NCBI GenBank assembly: GCA_965213525.1
Contig: OZ243889.1
Span: 1,364,001-1,428,000 of the forward strand
DNA: 64,000 nt
From: G965213525 sp965213525
Lineage (GTDB): Bacteria > Actinomycetota > Acidimicrobiia > Acidimicrobiales > Poriferisodalaceae
Reading direction: 5' to 3'
Shown: piece after piece, positions 24,150 through 33,609 of the stretch
Position numbering within the stretch: the first letter of the stretch is position 1
Layout of the letters: each line of letters begins with the position of its first letter
The notes under the pieces: generated by a model
What the model was told of the DNA's origin: nothing
Databases searched by the model: none
The model's input: the letters and a program-made list of their open reading frames with translations, nothing else
Program-made: the position numbers and the translations under genes

Positions 24150-25628
24150 ATGCGCACGGTCTGGGTGTTCGGCGACCAGCTGAACCGCCGCATCGGCGCC
24201 CTGGCCGGCGCCCGACCCGGCGAGGACCGGGTGCTGGTCGTCGAGAGCGAGGGCCTGCTCGACAACGGCCGTCACGTCCAGCGGTCGCACCTGGTGATCA
24301 CCGCCATGCGTCGCTTCGCCGCCGAGCTGGTGAGCGCCGGCTTCGAGGTCGACCTGCGGCGGGCCCCCGATCTCCGCACCGGGCTGGCCGACCACGTCGC
24401 TGCCCACGATCCCTCCGAGGTGGTCGCCACCGAGCCCAACTCGCGAGCGGCCCGGGCGCTGTGCGAGCGCCACGAGGTCACCACGGTGCGCTCGAACCAG
24501 TTCCTCTGTCACCACCTCGACTTCGCGGCCTGGGCCGCGGAACGCTCGACGGTGCGCATGGAGGACTTCTACCGCTTCACCCGGGCCCGCCTCGGCTACC
24601 TGATGGACGGCGCCGAGCCGGTCGGAAGCCGCTGGAACTACGATCACGACAACCGCCAGCCCCCGCCGGCGGATCCGGCGTCGGCCTTCACCGACCCGCC
24701 GACCTCGAGCCTCGATGACCTCGACGCCGAGGTGCTCGCCTCGCTGCCCGAGACCCACGGCGAGGCTCCGGTCGGCATCTGGGCGACGTCACGCCGGGCG
24801 GCGCTCGCCCGCCTGCGTCACTTCTGCGATCACGAGCTCGTCCGGTTCGGGCCCTACGAGGACGCCATGACGACCGAGTCGTGGAGCTTGGCCCACTCGG
24901 TGCTGAGCCCCTACCTCAACCTGGGCCTGCTGCTACCGGGGGAGGTCTGTGACCGGGTCGAGGAACGGTTCCGGGCCGGGGCCGTGCCGATCAACTCCGC
25001 CGAGGGCTTCATCCGCCAGGTCATCGGCTGGCGTGAGTACGTCTGGGGCCTGTACTGGCTGTGGCCCGATCACGTCGAGTCCAACGTGTTGGACCACCAG
25101 CGCGACGTGCCGGCGTCCTACCGGGGCGCACGCACCGACATGGCCTGCGTCGCCGACGTGGTGGGCGGGCTGCGCGAGCGGGCCTGGGTGCACCACATCC
25201 CCCGCCTCATGATCCTGTCGGGGTTCGCCAACCTCTACGGCACGCACCCCCGCAGGCTGATGGACTGGATGCTGGCCCACTACGTCGACGGCGCCGACTG
25301 GGTGATGGTGCCCAACGTGATGGGCATGGCGCTGTGGGCCGACGGCGGGAAGATGGCGACCAAGCCCTACGTGTCGGGCGGGGCCTACGTGAACCGGATG
25401 AGCGACTACTGCGGGGGTTGCCGCTATGACCCCAGGCGGCGCACCGGTGAGGACGCCTGCCCGTTCACCACGCTGTACTGGGACTTCCTGGCCCGTCACG
25501 CCCGGCGGCTCGAGGGCAACCGGCGCATGGCTCGACCCCTGTCATCGATGCGGAACCTGTCGGACCTCCCCGAGGTGCGGGCCCGGGCCGACGACGTGGT
25601 GCGAGGGCTCACCGAGGGCACCGTCTGA
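24150..25628 (+). CDS. FeS-type bacterial cryptochrome/photolyase (PhrB-like)
   Basis: The family repairs UV lesions, chiefly (6-4) photoproducts, using FAD, a ribolumazine-type antenna and a [4Fe-4S] cluster. The 492-residue protein shows the antenna domain start TVWVFGDQLN, VHHIPRLMIL, and WVMVPNVMGM. The four cluster cysteines are at about 333, 421, 424 and 437; the 3- and 13-residue spacings equal those of Agrobacterium PhrB (438/441/454). GGAGGT precedes the ATG by about 8 bases. It is 44 bases downstream of the SDR gene and may be co-transcribed with it. Confidence 0.93.
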   Translation: MRTVWVFGDQLNRRIGALAGARPGEDRVLVVESEGLLDNGRHVQRSHLVITAMRRFAAELVSAGFEVDLRRAPDLRTGLADHVAAHDPSEVVATEPNSRAARALCERHEVTTVRSNQFLCHHLDFAAWAAERSTVRMEDFYRFTRARLGYLMDGAEPVGSRWNYDHDNRQPPPADPASAFTDPPTSSLDDLDAEVLASLPETHGEAPVGIWATSRRAALARLRHFCDHELVRFGPYEDAMTTESWSLAHSVLSPYLNLGLLLPGEVCDRVEERFRAGAVPINSAEGFIRQVIGWREYVWGLYWLWPDHVESNVLDHQRDVPASYRGARTDMACVADVVGGLRERAWVHHIPRLMILSGFANLYGTHPRRLMDWMLAHYVDGADWVMVPNVMGMALWADGGKMATKPYVSGGAYVNRMSDYCGGCRYDPRRRTGEDACPFTTLYWDFLARHARRLEGNRRMARPLSSMRNLSDLPEVRARADDVVRGLTEGTV

Positions 25629-25796
25629 GGAGTGGGGAACCCACCCCGTGCACGGCGCCAGAGGGCGGCGACCCGCCGGACGTTCGAACCGGGGCGTCGC
25701 TAAGCTAGATCCATCGCACATCACGCTCCACGGGCCGGTCCCGCACGGCGCTGCACCAGGCGCAGATCGTTCACCGGCGCCGGGGTCGCGGGCCTG

Positions 25797-27419
25797 GTGC
25801 TCGTCGCCGTCGCGCTCGCCGCGTTGGCGGGTCCAGCCGGTGCCCACCCGCTCGGCAACGCGACGATCAACCATTACACGGGCCTGATCGTCACGCCTGA
25901 CACCGTCGAGATCGATCACGTGCTCGACATCGCCGAGATCCCCACCTTCCAACAGCGCGACCTCCACGACGCGTCACCAGCGCGACGTTGCGGTGCCCTC
26001 ACCGACGGGCTCGCGGTGTCGGTCGACGGCGCGGCCCTCGCGCTCGAGCTGACCCGGGCCGAGGTGACCTTCCCCGAGGGCGACGGGGGCCTCGACACCA
26101 CCCGCATCGAGTGCGGCTACCGGGCGGGCTACGACCGCAGCGCCGAGCGGGTGCGCGTCGAGTTCGAGGACCGCAACCACCGGGCTCGGGCCGGGTGGAA
26201 GGAGCTCAGCGTCCAGGGCGACGGCATGCGCACCGACGCCTCGGTGCCCGCGAACAGCACCAGCGACCGCCTGCGCGCCTACCCCACCGATTCGGCCCTG
26301 CCCGATCTCACCGCCGTCGGCTTCGACGCCGTCGTCGATCCCGACGTGTCGCCCGTCGGCACCGGTGCACCCGGCGGCGACGCCGACGACGGTGAGGACG
26401 ATGCGCTCTCCTCGCTGCTCGCCGACGGCGACGGCGGGGTGCTCGCGCTGGCCGGTGCGATGGCGGCCGCCGCCGGTCTCGGGGCGCTGCACGGCCTGGC
26501 GCCTGGCCACGGCAAGACGCTGATCGCCGCCTACCTGGTGGCCAGCAAGGGCACCCAGCGCCAGGCGTGGCTGCTCGCCCTGGCGGTGGCGGTGTCACAC
26601 ACCCTCGGGGTCTTCGTGCTCGGGATCATCACCGTCGTCGCCTCGGCCAACTTCGCGCCCGAGCGGGTGTACCCGTACCTGCAGGCCATCTCCGCCGCCA
26701 TCATCCTCGGCCTCGGCGCCTGGGTGCTGGTGCACGCAGTGGCGGGCCGCAGGCGTCGTGCGCCGGGCCACCTCGCCCCCCGACCCGTCCCCGTGCCCGT
26801 GGCCTCGGGGGCGCCCGTCGGGGCCGGCGCCCCCACCCCCCTGCCCGACTACCCCCACGACCACGACCACCTGCACGACCACGACCACCCCCACGACCAC
26901 GACCACCCGCACGACCACGACCACCCGCACGACCACGACCACCCGCACGACCACGACCACCCCCACGACCACGACCACCCGCACGACCACCCCCACGACC
27001 ACGACCACGGCCGCGGCCGCGGCGGGTGGCACACCCACGGACTGCTCCCCCACCGCCACGGCACCCGCCTGCGACGCCTCGACCCGTCCGGCGGGCCGCT
27101 CACGGGTCGGGCGCTGGCCGCCATCGGCCTGTCGGGGGGCCTGGTCCCATCGACGTCTGCGGTGCTGGTGCTGCTCGCCGCCGTGCAGCTCGAGCGACTC
27201 GCCCTGGGCGGGATGCTCGTCCTCGCCTTCGGGGTCGGCATGTCGGTGGCCCTGGTGGCCGCCGGCGCCGGTCTGCTGGCGATCTCCCGCCGGGCGGAGG
27301 GGCGCTTGGACACCCTGGGCATCACCCGGCGCCTCACCGCCGTGGTGCGTCCCGTCGCCGGCGTCGTCATGCTCGGCGTCGGCACCGTCTTGATGATCCG
27401 AGCCGTCGGCGCCCTGTGA
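25797..27419 (+). CDS. Nickel/cobalt transporter (NicO/RcnA-like) with His-Asp-rich loop
   Basis: The 540-residue protein has an N-terminal extracytoplasmic domain after a signal (GAHPLGNATINHYTG), then membrane helices with GALHGLAPGHGKTLIAAYL, a His/Asp-rich cytoplasmic loop, and SGGLVPSTSAVLVLL. These are the NicO signatures for Ni2+/Co2+ transport. The start is uncertain: GTG at 25797 gives a signal lacking its basic N-terminus, whereas the frame stays open back to 25704 with RRCTRRRSF just upstream, but no ATG/GTG/TTG occurs there. An AUC at 25713 follows a TAAGCT box. The stop overlaps the TPR lipoprotein start (GTGA). Confidence 0.87.
   Translation: MLVAVALAALAGPAGAHPLGNATINHYTGLIVTPDTVEIDHVLDIAEIPTFQQRDLHDASPARRCGALTDGLAVSVDGAALALELTRAEVTFPEGDGGLDTTRIECGYRAGYDRSAERVRVEFEDRNHRARAGWKELSVQGDGMRTDASVPANSTSDRLRAYPTDSALPDLTAVGFDAVVDPDVSPVGTGAPGGDADDGEDDALSSLLADGDGGVLALAGAMAAAAGLGALHGLAPGHGKTLIAAYLVASKGTQRQAWLLALAVAVSHTLGVFVLGIITVVASANFAPERVYPYLQAISAAIILGLGAWVLVHAVAGRRRRAPGHLAPRPVPVPVASGAPVGAGAPTPLPDYPHDHDHLHDHDHPHDHDHPHDHDHPHDHDHPHDHDHPHDHDHPHDHPHDHDHGRGRGGWHTHGLLPHRHGTRLRRLDPSGGPLTGRALAAIGLSGGLVPSTSAVLVLLAAVQLERLALGGMLVLAFGVGMSVALVAAGAGLLAISRRAEGRLDTLGITRRLTAVVRPVAGVVMLGVGTVLMIRAVGAL
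26856..27009 (+). repeat. Tandem repeats encoding HDHDHP units
   Basis: Eighteen-base units (CACGACCACGACCACCCG and variants) repeat about eight times in frame and encode a histidine/aspartate metal-binding loop in the NicO transporter. The antisense strand gives a spurious valine-rich frame. Confidence 0.85.
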
Positions 27420-28831
27420 CCGCCCAGTCGCCGTCAACTCGGTCGCTGCGCCGTCGACCTGGGCGCTCCCGACGACAGCGCCACGACGCGACGCCGGGCC
27501 CGGCACCGATCTCGCTTCGCCGCTGGTTCGGCGCAGGCAGCGTGGCAGTCGGCCTCGCCCTGGTGGGCGCTGCCTGCTCGCCCGCAGATGACACCGCCGC
27601 GGACGGGTCGGCCGAGGTGCTCACCGTCGGGCTCGACCCGTCCTCGACCGACCCCGTCGACGTGGCGATCCTGTCGGCCCAGGCGAGCGTGGCCGACGAC
27701 CCCGAGGACCTCGCCGCCCGTCACGCCCTGGGCGACGCCTTCATCGCCAAGGCTCGCCAGAGCGCCGACCCCGCCTACTGGGATCGCGTCGAACGGCTCG
27801 CTGCCCAGACCATCGAGGACCATCCCGACGACCTGGTCGCGCTCAACCAGCGGGGCGCGGCGCTCCTGGCCCAGCACCGCTTCGAAGCGGCGCTGGAGGT
27901 CGGACGCACCGCCGTCGGGGTCGGACCCTCCACCGCTGCGGGGCTGGCCGTCGTCGTGGACGCCCTCAACGAGCTCGGGCGCTACGACGAGGCAGCCGAG
28001 GCGACCCAGCAGATGGTCGACCTGCGGCCCGATCTCGCCTCGCTGGCGCGCGTGTCCTTCGCCCGTGAGCTACGTGGCGATCTGGGCGGCGCCATCACCG
28101 CCATGCAGCAGGCCCGGTCGACGGGATCGACCGATCCGGTCGACGTCGCCTTCGTCGAGGCCCAGCTCGGCCAGCTGCTGCTGCTCGCTGGCCAGGTCGA
28201 CGAGGCCGAGGCCGCCTTCGACGCTGCGCTGGCGCTCTCGGCGACCGACATCACCGCCCGAGGGGGCCAGGCCAAGGTGGCGGTGGCGCGGGGCGAGGTG
28301 GACCGGGCCGCCGAGCTGCTCGGCCGGGCCGTCGAGGTGGCCCCGGTCCCCGAACTGGCCATCGCCTGGGCCGACGCCCTCCAGGCCGCCGGGCGCGCCG
28401 ACGAGGCCACCGAGGCGGACGACCTCGTCGAGGTCCTGTTCGCCCTGCAGGCCGACGCCGGGGTGTCGATCGATCTCGAGCTCGCCGTCCACCTCGCCGA
28501 CGCCGGGCGCGCCGACGAGGCCGTCGAGCTCGCCGAGGCGGCGGTGCAGCGCCGCCCGAGCACCACGGCCTGGGACGCATTGGCCTGGGCGTCGCATCGC
28601 GCCGGCGACCTCGATTGTGCCGAGGCGGCCGCAGCCCACGCCGTCGAGCTGGGCACCATCGACCCTCAGACCCGGTTCCACGCTGCGGTGATCGCCGAGG
28701 CGGCCGGCCACGAGCGGGCGGCGGCGGAGCACCTCGAGGTCGTGTTGGCCACCAACCCTCGGTTCTCGGCGGTCCTCGCCGACGAGGTCACCCAGATGGC
28801 CCGCCGCCTCGGCGTCGACACTGAGGGCTAG
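27416..28831 (+). CDS. TPR-repeat lipoprotein
   Basis: The 471-residue protein has a signal with lipobox (LALVGAAC, Cys at about 56) and then tandem TPR-like helical hairpins from about residue 95 to the end, with repeats such as AALLAQHRFEAALEVGRTAV and LGRYDEAAEATQQMVDLRP. It should be anchored on the outer face of the membrane and bind protein partners. The GTGA overlap with the NicO gene, and convergent DUF4331 downstream, suggest a common surface process, perhaps metal-linked. No enzymatic domain is seen. Confidence 0.8.
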   Translation: MTAQSPSTRSLRRRPGRSRRQRHDATPGPAPISLRRWFGAGSVAVGLALVGAACSPADDTAADGSAEVLTVGLDPSSTDPVDVAILSAQASVADDPEDLAARHALGDAFIAKARQSADPAYWDRVERLAAQTIEDHPDDLVALNQRGAALLAQHRFEAALEVGRTAVGVGPSTAAGLAVVVDALNELGRYDEAAEATQQMVDLRPDLASLARVSFARELRGDLGGAITAMQQARSTGSTDPVDVAFVEAQLGQLLLLAGQVDEAEAAFDAALALSATDITARGGQAKVAVARGEVDRAAELLGRAVEVAPVPELAIAWADALQAAGRADEATEADDLVEVLFALQADAGVSIDLELAVHLADAGRADEAVELAEAAVQRRPSTTAWDALAWASHRAGDLDCAEAAAAHAVELGTIDPQTRFHAAVIAEAAGHERAAAEHLEVVLATNPRFSAVLADEVTQMARRLGVDTEG

Positions 28832-29021
28832 TCGGTCGAGCCCGGCGCGGGCGCCTCCCTCGAGGTCGCCCTCACACGACTGCCCGCACACCGCCCACGC
28901 CCGACGGCGGCGCTGTCCCGCCTCACCCCCGGCCGAGCGCTGCGGCCCGAGCGCGCAAGAGCCCGGGCCCCGGGACGTCGCCGCCCCGGTCGCCCGGGCC
29001 CTCTCGGATCCATCACGACCC

Positions 29022-29039
29022 CCCCGGCTCAGGCCGGGG
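29022..29039. terminator. Short hairpin between convergent genes
   Basis: A 7-bp stem, CCCCGGC/GCCGGGG with loop TCAG, lies just past the DUF4331 stop on its downstream side. It could stop transcription from either side. No T-run is present. Confidence 0.4.
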
Positions 29040-29059
29040 CGGGTCGAGCGGTACGGCTG

Positions 29060-30523
29060 CTAGGGCGTCGGCACCGGGGTCGAGCCGAGCTCGGTGGCGC
29101 TGTAGCCGCCGAAGGGCGGCGCCAGGTAGGGGAACTCGTCGAGGAACTCGGCGTCGTTGGCGTCGACCCCGTCGGTCAGCTGGTTGTTCGGCGCCACGTT
29201 GAACTTGGGCGTCAGCGGCGTCCCGCCGGCGAGGAGGCGCAGCATGATGTCGACGACGTCGTTCTCGAGCTGGCGTCCGTTGGGGAAGCCCGCCGGGTCA
29301 CCGCCGAAGAGCCCGAGCGCCGCCGGGTCCTGTGACGGATCCACCGCCAGGTTCACCCGCAACAGGTCGGCCGGGGGCAGCGCCTTCTCGGCGCTCAGCT
29401 GGCTGGCGACCCGACCGTTCAGCACGGCGACGATGTCGAAGCGCTTCGGGTTGCCGTTGGCGTAGAACCCACCGGGGGGCGTCTCGACACCGGGGTACAG
29501 CACCGGGATGAGCCGGGCCGGCTCGGGGTCGAGGATGAAGGGGAAGTACTGCGCGTCATCGACCGGATCGCTGTAGTTCCACTCGTCCTTCTCACCCAAC
29601 GGGATCAGCACCTCGTTGACGAGCGGAAGCCCCAGCCGGGCGATCTGGATCCACGGGCCCGAGGTCGCCGGCTCGTCGCCGGTGGGCGACAGGGTGCGCA
29701 CCTGCTGACGGCTGGTCGAGCTCCACACCCCGATGAACGAGTCGGCGTCGATGACCTTCTGGGGCACCTCGCCGTTGACGTTCAGCTCCTCGATGGGCAG
29801 CTGCAGGGCGATCGAGTGCACGTTGTAGCCGGCCAGGCCGTCACGACCCTCCTCGGCGGGCAGGGGCAACAGGTGCGCCGGGTTCAGCGGACGCAACCCG
29901 AGCAGGTCGAAGGCCGAGCCGAGATCGACGAAGAACGGGTCGTCACGGGGGCCGGCGAACACCTTGGCGCCACCGGGCAGGTCCATGACGCCCGCCGCAC
30001 CGATGTTCTGCTGGTAGTCGGGCGTCGAGCGCACCCCGACGTTGACCGGCGGAACCGGGAGGTCCTCGGCGATCACCTCGGAGCCCTCGGGGGTGACCTT
30101 GCGCACCGAGTAGTACTGGCGGATGTTGAGGTCGGGGTCATCGATCGAGGTGACCTGGTTGACGTTGTAGAGGAAGGTCTGGTCCTCGAAGGCCAGCTCG
30201 GTGCGGAACCGGAACTGGTAGCTGATGTCGGTGGCGACGTCGCCGTCGTTGTCGACGTGCAGCTCGTAGAGGACGTCCTCACCGAAGCCGTAGTAGTTCG
30301 GCCCGGCCTGGGGAAGCTCGCCCGGGATGAAGTTGGCGATGAGGTTCACCATCGAGGGGTCGCCTGCGTCGCGGAACGCGTAGACGTCGGTGACGTCGGC
30401 GACGGGGTCCTTGGCGATCTGGGGAGCTTCCCGGTGGCTCGAGGCCCCGGCCGGCCCGGTGACGGCGACCGAGGCAAGGGCCGCAGCCGCTGCCCCCGTC
30501 GCGATGGTGCGCTTCAATCTCAT
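29060..30523 (-). CDS. Secreted DUF4331 protein
   Basis: The 487-residue product has a signal peptide (MRLKRTIATGAAAAALASVA, cleavage likely after AGA) and begins SSHREAPQIAKDPVADVTDVYAF, the diagnostic DUF4331 N-terminus. PNYYGFGEDVLYELHVDNDGD is also typical, and the protein is Asp/Pro-rich throughout. DUF4331 proteins are extracytoplasmic and of unknown function; acidic loops hint at calcium or other metal binding. GGAGG lies 9 bases before the ATG. It faces the NicO-TPR operon, an arrangement I believe recurs in other bacteria, which supports a functional link. Confidence 0.88.
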   Translation of the reverse strand: MRLKRTIATGAAAAALASVAVTGPAGASSHREAPQIAKDPVADVTDVYAFRDAGDPSMVNLIANFIPGELPQAGPNYYGFGEDVLYELHVDNDGDVATDISYQFRFRTELAFEDQTFLYNVNQVTSIDDPDLNIRQYYSVRKVTPEGSEVIAEDLPVPPVNVGVRSTPDYQQNIGAAGVMDLPGGAKVFAGPRDDPFFVDLGSAFDLLGLRPLNPAHLLPLPAEEGRDGLAGYNVHSIALQLPIEELNVNGEVPQKVIDADSFIGVWSSTSRQQVRTLSPTGDEPATSGPWIQIARLGLPLVNEVLIPLGEKDEWNYSDPVDDAQYFPFILDPEPARLIPVLYPGVETPPGGFYANGNPKRFDIVAVLNGRVASQLSAEKALPPADLLRVNLAVDPSQDPAALGLFGGDPAGFPNGRQLENDVVDIMLRLLAGGTPLTPKFNVAPNNQLTDGVDANDAEFLDEFPYLAPPFGGYSATELGSTPVPTP

Positions 30524-30661
30524 GCGTGATGCCTCCGTTGGGGTCGACGGCACGCCGGATGTGCGCTCCGCCCGCAGCGACCCTAATCGCACGTCGGTCC
30601 GAAGTGCGACCATGGGCGGGTGGAGATGGGGAGCGACCGGCTGACGTCGGCAGTGGGTGGC

Positions 30662-31519
30662 TCAGGCCACGAGCGCCAGCACCTGCCACCGGCCGTCGAT
30701 GGGGGCCAGCACGACGTCGACGTCGACCGGCCCGCTCAGCTCGACGATGCGCGCCCAGGCGAGCACGTCGGTGGAGTACTGCTCGACGAGCGCCGTGACG
30801 GCGCTGGGCCCCGGTTCGAGTCGTCTGACCTCACCGGCCACGACCGGCAGGCTGGAGGCGCACAGACCCCCACCGGCGGTGACGTCTCCGAGCAGGTCGT
30901 CACCGACCTGGAGGGTGCGGGCGCGCTCGATGTCGCACCCTTGGACCGCTTCGGCCCACCGCTGAGCGACGTCGCCCGCCTCGGAGTCGTCGGGAACGAG
31001 GAACTCCCGCCGGGGATCGGGGTCGACCAGCCAACCCTCGGCCGTCTCGACCGCAGCGAAGGTCTGACGCTCGGGGCCCCGGAGCCCGACGAAGGGATCG
31101 AGGCCGGGGTCATGTGTCACCTCGACCTGCACCTCGGACCCATCGGTGCTCACGACCTCGAAGTCGACGACGTCAGGCAGCGAGTCCCGGCGGCGCTGCC
31201 AGTCCCGTGGCGTCGGCGCCACGTCGCGCCCGGCGGGTGACAGCAGGGCGTGGGACGCGTCGAGATCACCCGCCCGGTCGGCCTCCAGCATCGCCTCGAC
31301 CGCCTCGGACGGCGAGGAGGCGGGATCGGCACCCTCGGGGATGTCGGCGAGCTCGTCGGCGGTGACGATCGCCTCGGTGGCGGTCGCATCATCGGCGAGC
31401 TCGTCGGCGGCGTCGGCGTCGGTGTCGTCGCTGCAACCGGCGCCGAGCACCACCGCCAGCGCCATGGCGACGATCACCAGGTGCCGGGCGCCGCGCTGGG
31501 GGCGGTAGATGGGTCGCAC
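30662..31519 (-). CDS. Lipoprotein, unknown function
   Basis: The 285-residue product starts VRPIYRPQRGARHLV, followed by a hydrophobic stretch and a lipobox (VVLGAGC). After an Asp/Ala-rich linker comes a region like NTF2/DUF4878-type lipoproteins (AVEAMLEADRAGDLDASHALL, then alternating strands), and a second similar half with paired cysteines (GCDIERARTL, GGGLCASSL). Function is not known. A TACGGT box sits 9 bases before the GTG with no Shine-Dalgarno sequence. Confidence 0.7.
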   Translation of the reverse strand: MRPIYRPQRGARHLVIVAMALAVVLGAGCSDDTDADAADELADDATATEAIVTADELADIPEGADPASSPSEAVEAMLEADRAGDLDASHALLSPAGRDVAPTPRDWQRRRDSLPDVVDFEVVSTDGSEVQVEVTHDPGLDPFVGLRGPERQTFAAVETAEGWLVDPDPRREFLVPDDSEAGDVAQRWAEAVQGCDIERARTLQVGDDLLGDVTAGGGLCASSLPVVAGEVRRLEPGPSAVTALVEQYSTDVLAWARIVELSGPVDVDVVLAPIDGRWQVLALVA

Positions 31520-31528
31520 GGGGTGGGG

Positions 31529-31534
31529 ACCGTA
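31529..31534 (-). promoter_or_regulatory. Putative -10 box of the lipoprotein gene (leaderless)
   Basis: TACGGT on the minus strand lies 9 bases before the GTG at 31519. Confidence 0.5.
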
Positions 31535-31598
31535 GCGTCGCCGGTCAGATGAGGGACCTCGGGGCGCCCGGCGATGCTGCGGCGAGCCGGCGGACGAC

Positions 31599-32513
31599 TC
31601 AGACGTCGGGCGTCGCGACGTCGACGAGGATGTCGACGAGTACGGCGTGGGCCTCGGGCCCGTCACTGCCGTGCCCGCCCGGCCCGGCCCGCTCGTGATC
31701 CTCGAACAGCGTGACGATGCCGAGCAGCACCGAGTAGGTGACGAGCCCGGCGATGAACCAGCCGAGGTGCGAGCGACGGGTGGAGGGGATCTCCTCCTTG
31801 AACACGTTCAACAGGATGCCGCCGGCGAGGAAGGCCGTGAGCACGCTCACCACGACGGTGCGGGTCGGGGCGACGAGGGCGGCGAGGGCCCAGCCACCGA
31901 GCAGCGCCCCGGCGAGCAGCAGGCGGGCAGGTCCCCGGTCGAAGCGATCCCCGTAGTGGTCCTCCAGTCCTCGGTCCGACAGCATGAAGTGCAGTCCGAT
32001 GGCCACGGTGAACAGCACGGCGAACCAGACGCTCACCCGGTAGTTCGATGGCAGGGTGTAGGCGATCACTGCGTTGTAGATCATGACGAGCCCCAGGTGC
32101 ACGGCGAACACCCGGGATCGCTCGCTCTCCTGCGCGTCATCGTGGTCAGACCCCGAGCGCTGGGCCGACCACTGGGCCAGGCGCTCCAAGGCGTAGTAGG
32201 CGGCGAAGCCGCCGAGCGCCACGCCGAACAGGCCGAGCTCGATGAGCGCGGTGGCCTCGATCTGGTCGTCCAGGACCTCACCGAAGCGCTCGTTGCCGTG
32301 GGCGACCTCGGGCAACAGGTGCAAGAACACGTAGGCCACGGCGAGGCCGCCGGCGAAGGAGGCCGTGACGTGCTCCGATCGGCCCGACAGCCGTCGCAGC
32401 TGCGGGGCACCGAGGTGCGCCCCCACGAGGACGACCGTCGACGCCAGCCCCCACCACACCGAGGCAGGTGCGCTCACCTCGCCCGCCTCGAGCACCACCG
32501 CCGCCGGGCTCAC
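31599..32513 (-). CDS. Multi-pass membrane protein, ZIP-like pattern
   Basis: The 304-residue protein has about eight hydrophobic helices. HLLPEVAHGNE in an early helix and LNVFKEEIPSTRRSHLGWFIAG near the end resemble the His/Glu-bearing helices of ZIP-type transporters, but the fit is partial. A His/Asp-containing loop (SDHDDAQESERSR) lies mid-protein. I therefore call it ZIP-like only tentatively. GTG at 32513 is preceded by GGAG at suitable spacing; GTG at 32477 is an alternative. It follows the hydrolase gene by 31 bases. Confidence 0.68.
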   Translation of the reverse strand: MSPAAVVLEAGEVSAPASVWWGLASTVVLVGAHLGAPQLRRLSGRSEHVTASFAGGLAVAYVFLHLLPEVAHGNERFGEVLDDQIEATALIELGLFGVALGGFAAYYALERLAQWSAQRSGSDHDDAQESERSRVFAVHLGLVMIYNAVIAYTLPSNYRVSVWFAVLFTVAIGLHFMLSDRGLEDHYGDRFDRGPARLLLAGALLGGWALAALVAPTRTVVVSVLTAFLAGGILLNVFKEEIPSTRRSHLGWFIAGLVTYSVLLGIVTLFEDHERAGPGGHGSDGPEAHAVLVDILVDVATPDV

Positions 32514-32544
32514 CGATCGCTCCACGCCCGCTCGGCGGTGCTCG

Positions 32545-33456
32545 TCACGGTGCGGTGAGGAATTCGCACAGGTCGCTCCGGGCGGTGGCTTCGGTGGCCA
32601 GGAAGAGGTGGCCGCCGTCATAGCGGCGCCAGCGGGCCCCGGGGATGCGGTCGGCCAGGCGCCGTGCGGCCTCGGGGGCGGCGATCCCGTCGAAGCGACC
32701 GGCCTGGACCAGCACGGGCAGGTCGAGGCCGCCGAGCCGGTCCCAGGTGTCGTGCCCGGCACGGGCCTCCAGCTGACGGCGGACCCCGACCGCCCGGCCC
32801 TCATCACCGCCGCCGATGGCCCGCCGGGAGAGGACGTCGGCGACCAGGGCAGCGGTGCGACCCGGGTGGGCGGCCCGCCACGGGGCGTCGAGGCGGACGT
32901 CGGCCAACTCGAGGGTGCGGACGGCCTCGGCCTCGGGGGTGTCCAACGGCTCGAGGGTGTGCAGGGGGTACGAGCTGGCGCCCGCTCCTCCCGGGGTGGT
33001 GGCCACGAGGGCGAGGCGCGACACCACGCGGGGGTGGCCCAGCGCCAGCTCCTGGGCGACCATCCCCCCGAAGGACAGTCCCACGACTGCCACCGGGCCG
33101 TTGGTGCCGAGCGCCTCGGGCCCCACCGCGTCGACGAGCGCTGCGGCCTCGTCGGCGTAGTCGGCCATGGTGGCGGGTCCATCGACGATGGTGGAGCGCC
33201 CGAGGTTGCGTTGGTCAAAGGCCAGCGCCCTGGTGACCGAACGCAGAAGCGGCCGGATCGTGTCGGGCGCCCTCAGGTCGGCGCCGGTGCCGCTGATGAA
33301 CAGCACCGGCGGCCCCGATCCCCCGGCCTCCCACTGGAGCTCGATCCCCCGGACCTCAGCTCGCCCACCGAAGAGGGAGGGTGCGACGTCGCCGGGCGAC
33401 GGCGGCGTCGGCCTGTGCGGCGCCGGCGGCCCGTCGCGTTCGGCTCTGGCCCCCAC
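32545..33456 (-). CDS. Alpha/beta-fold hydrolase
   Basis: The 303-residue cytosolic protein has the oxyanion strand VLFISGTGAD, a DQRNLGRS turn, the nucleophile elbow VGLSFGG, an acid in VLVQAGRFDGI, and the base in DGGHLFL. This is the haloperoxidase/esterase-like subgroup of alpha/beta hydrolases; the substrate is not evident. The GTG start lies 153 bases from the diverging diguanylate-cyclase gene. It probably forms an operon with the ZIP-like membrane protein. Confidence 0.88.
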   Translation of the reverse strand: MGARAERDGPPAPHRPTPPSPGDVAPSLFGGRAEVRGIELQWEAGGSGPPVLFISGTGADLRAPDTIRPLLRSVTRALAFDQRNLGRSTIVDGPATMADYADEAAALVDAVGPEALGTNGPVAVVGLSFGGMVAQELALGHPRVVSRLALVATTPGGAGASSYPLHTLEPLDTPEAEAVRTLELADVRLDAPWRAAHPGRTAALVADVLSRRAIGGGDEGRAVGVRRQLEARAGHDTWDRLGGLDLPVLVQAGRFDGIAAPEAARRLADRIPGARWRRYDGGHLFLATEATARSDLCEFLTAP

Positions 33457-33609
33457 CGTCCCAGCCTGTCAGCTGGCGGGGGCGTGTCCGACCGCTTCGG
33501 GTGGGTGGCGGGGCCCGCCCCTTTGACCTGCCCGCAGCTTGTGGCCGTGTTGTCAGCAGGGGCGTACCGCAGGCTCCAGATCCGACGTCGAGGCGCCGAC
33601 GGTGAGAGC

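Noticed and set aside
26595..27506. Minus-strand frame with valine-rich repeats
   Set aside because: It is the antisense of the His-Asp repeat of the NicO transporter; the regularity comes from the real gene's repeat.
32365..33609. Extended plus-strand N-terminus for the diguanylate cyclase
   Set aside because: The added 415 codons are antisense to the alpha/beta hydrolase and lack protein-like composition; the GTG at 33610 begins directly before the first membrane helix.
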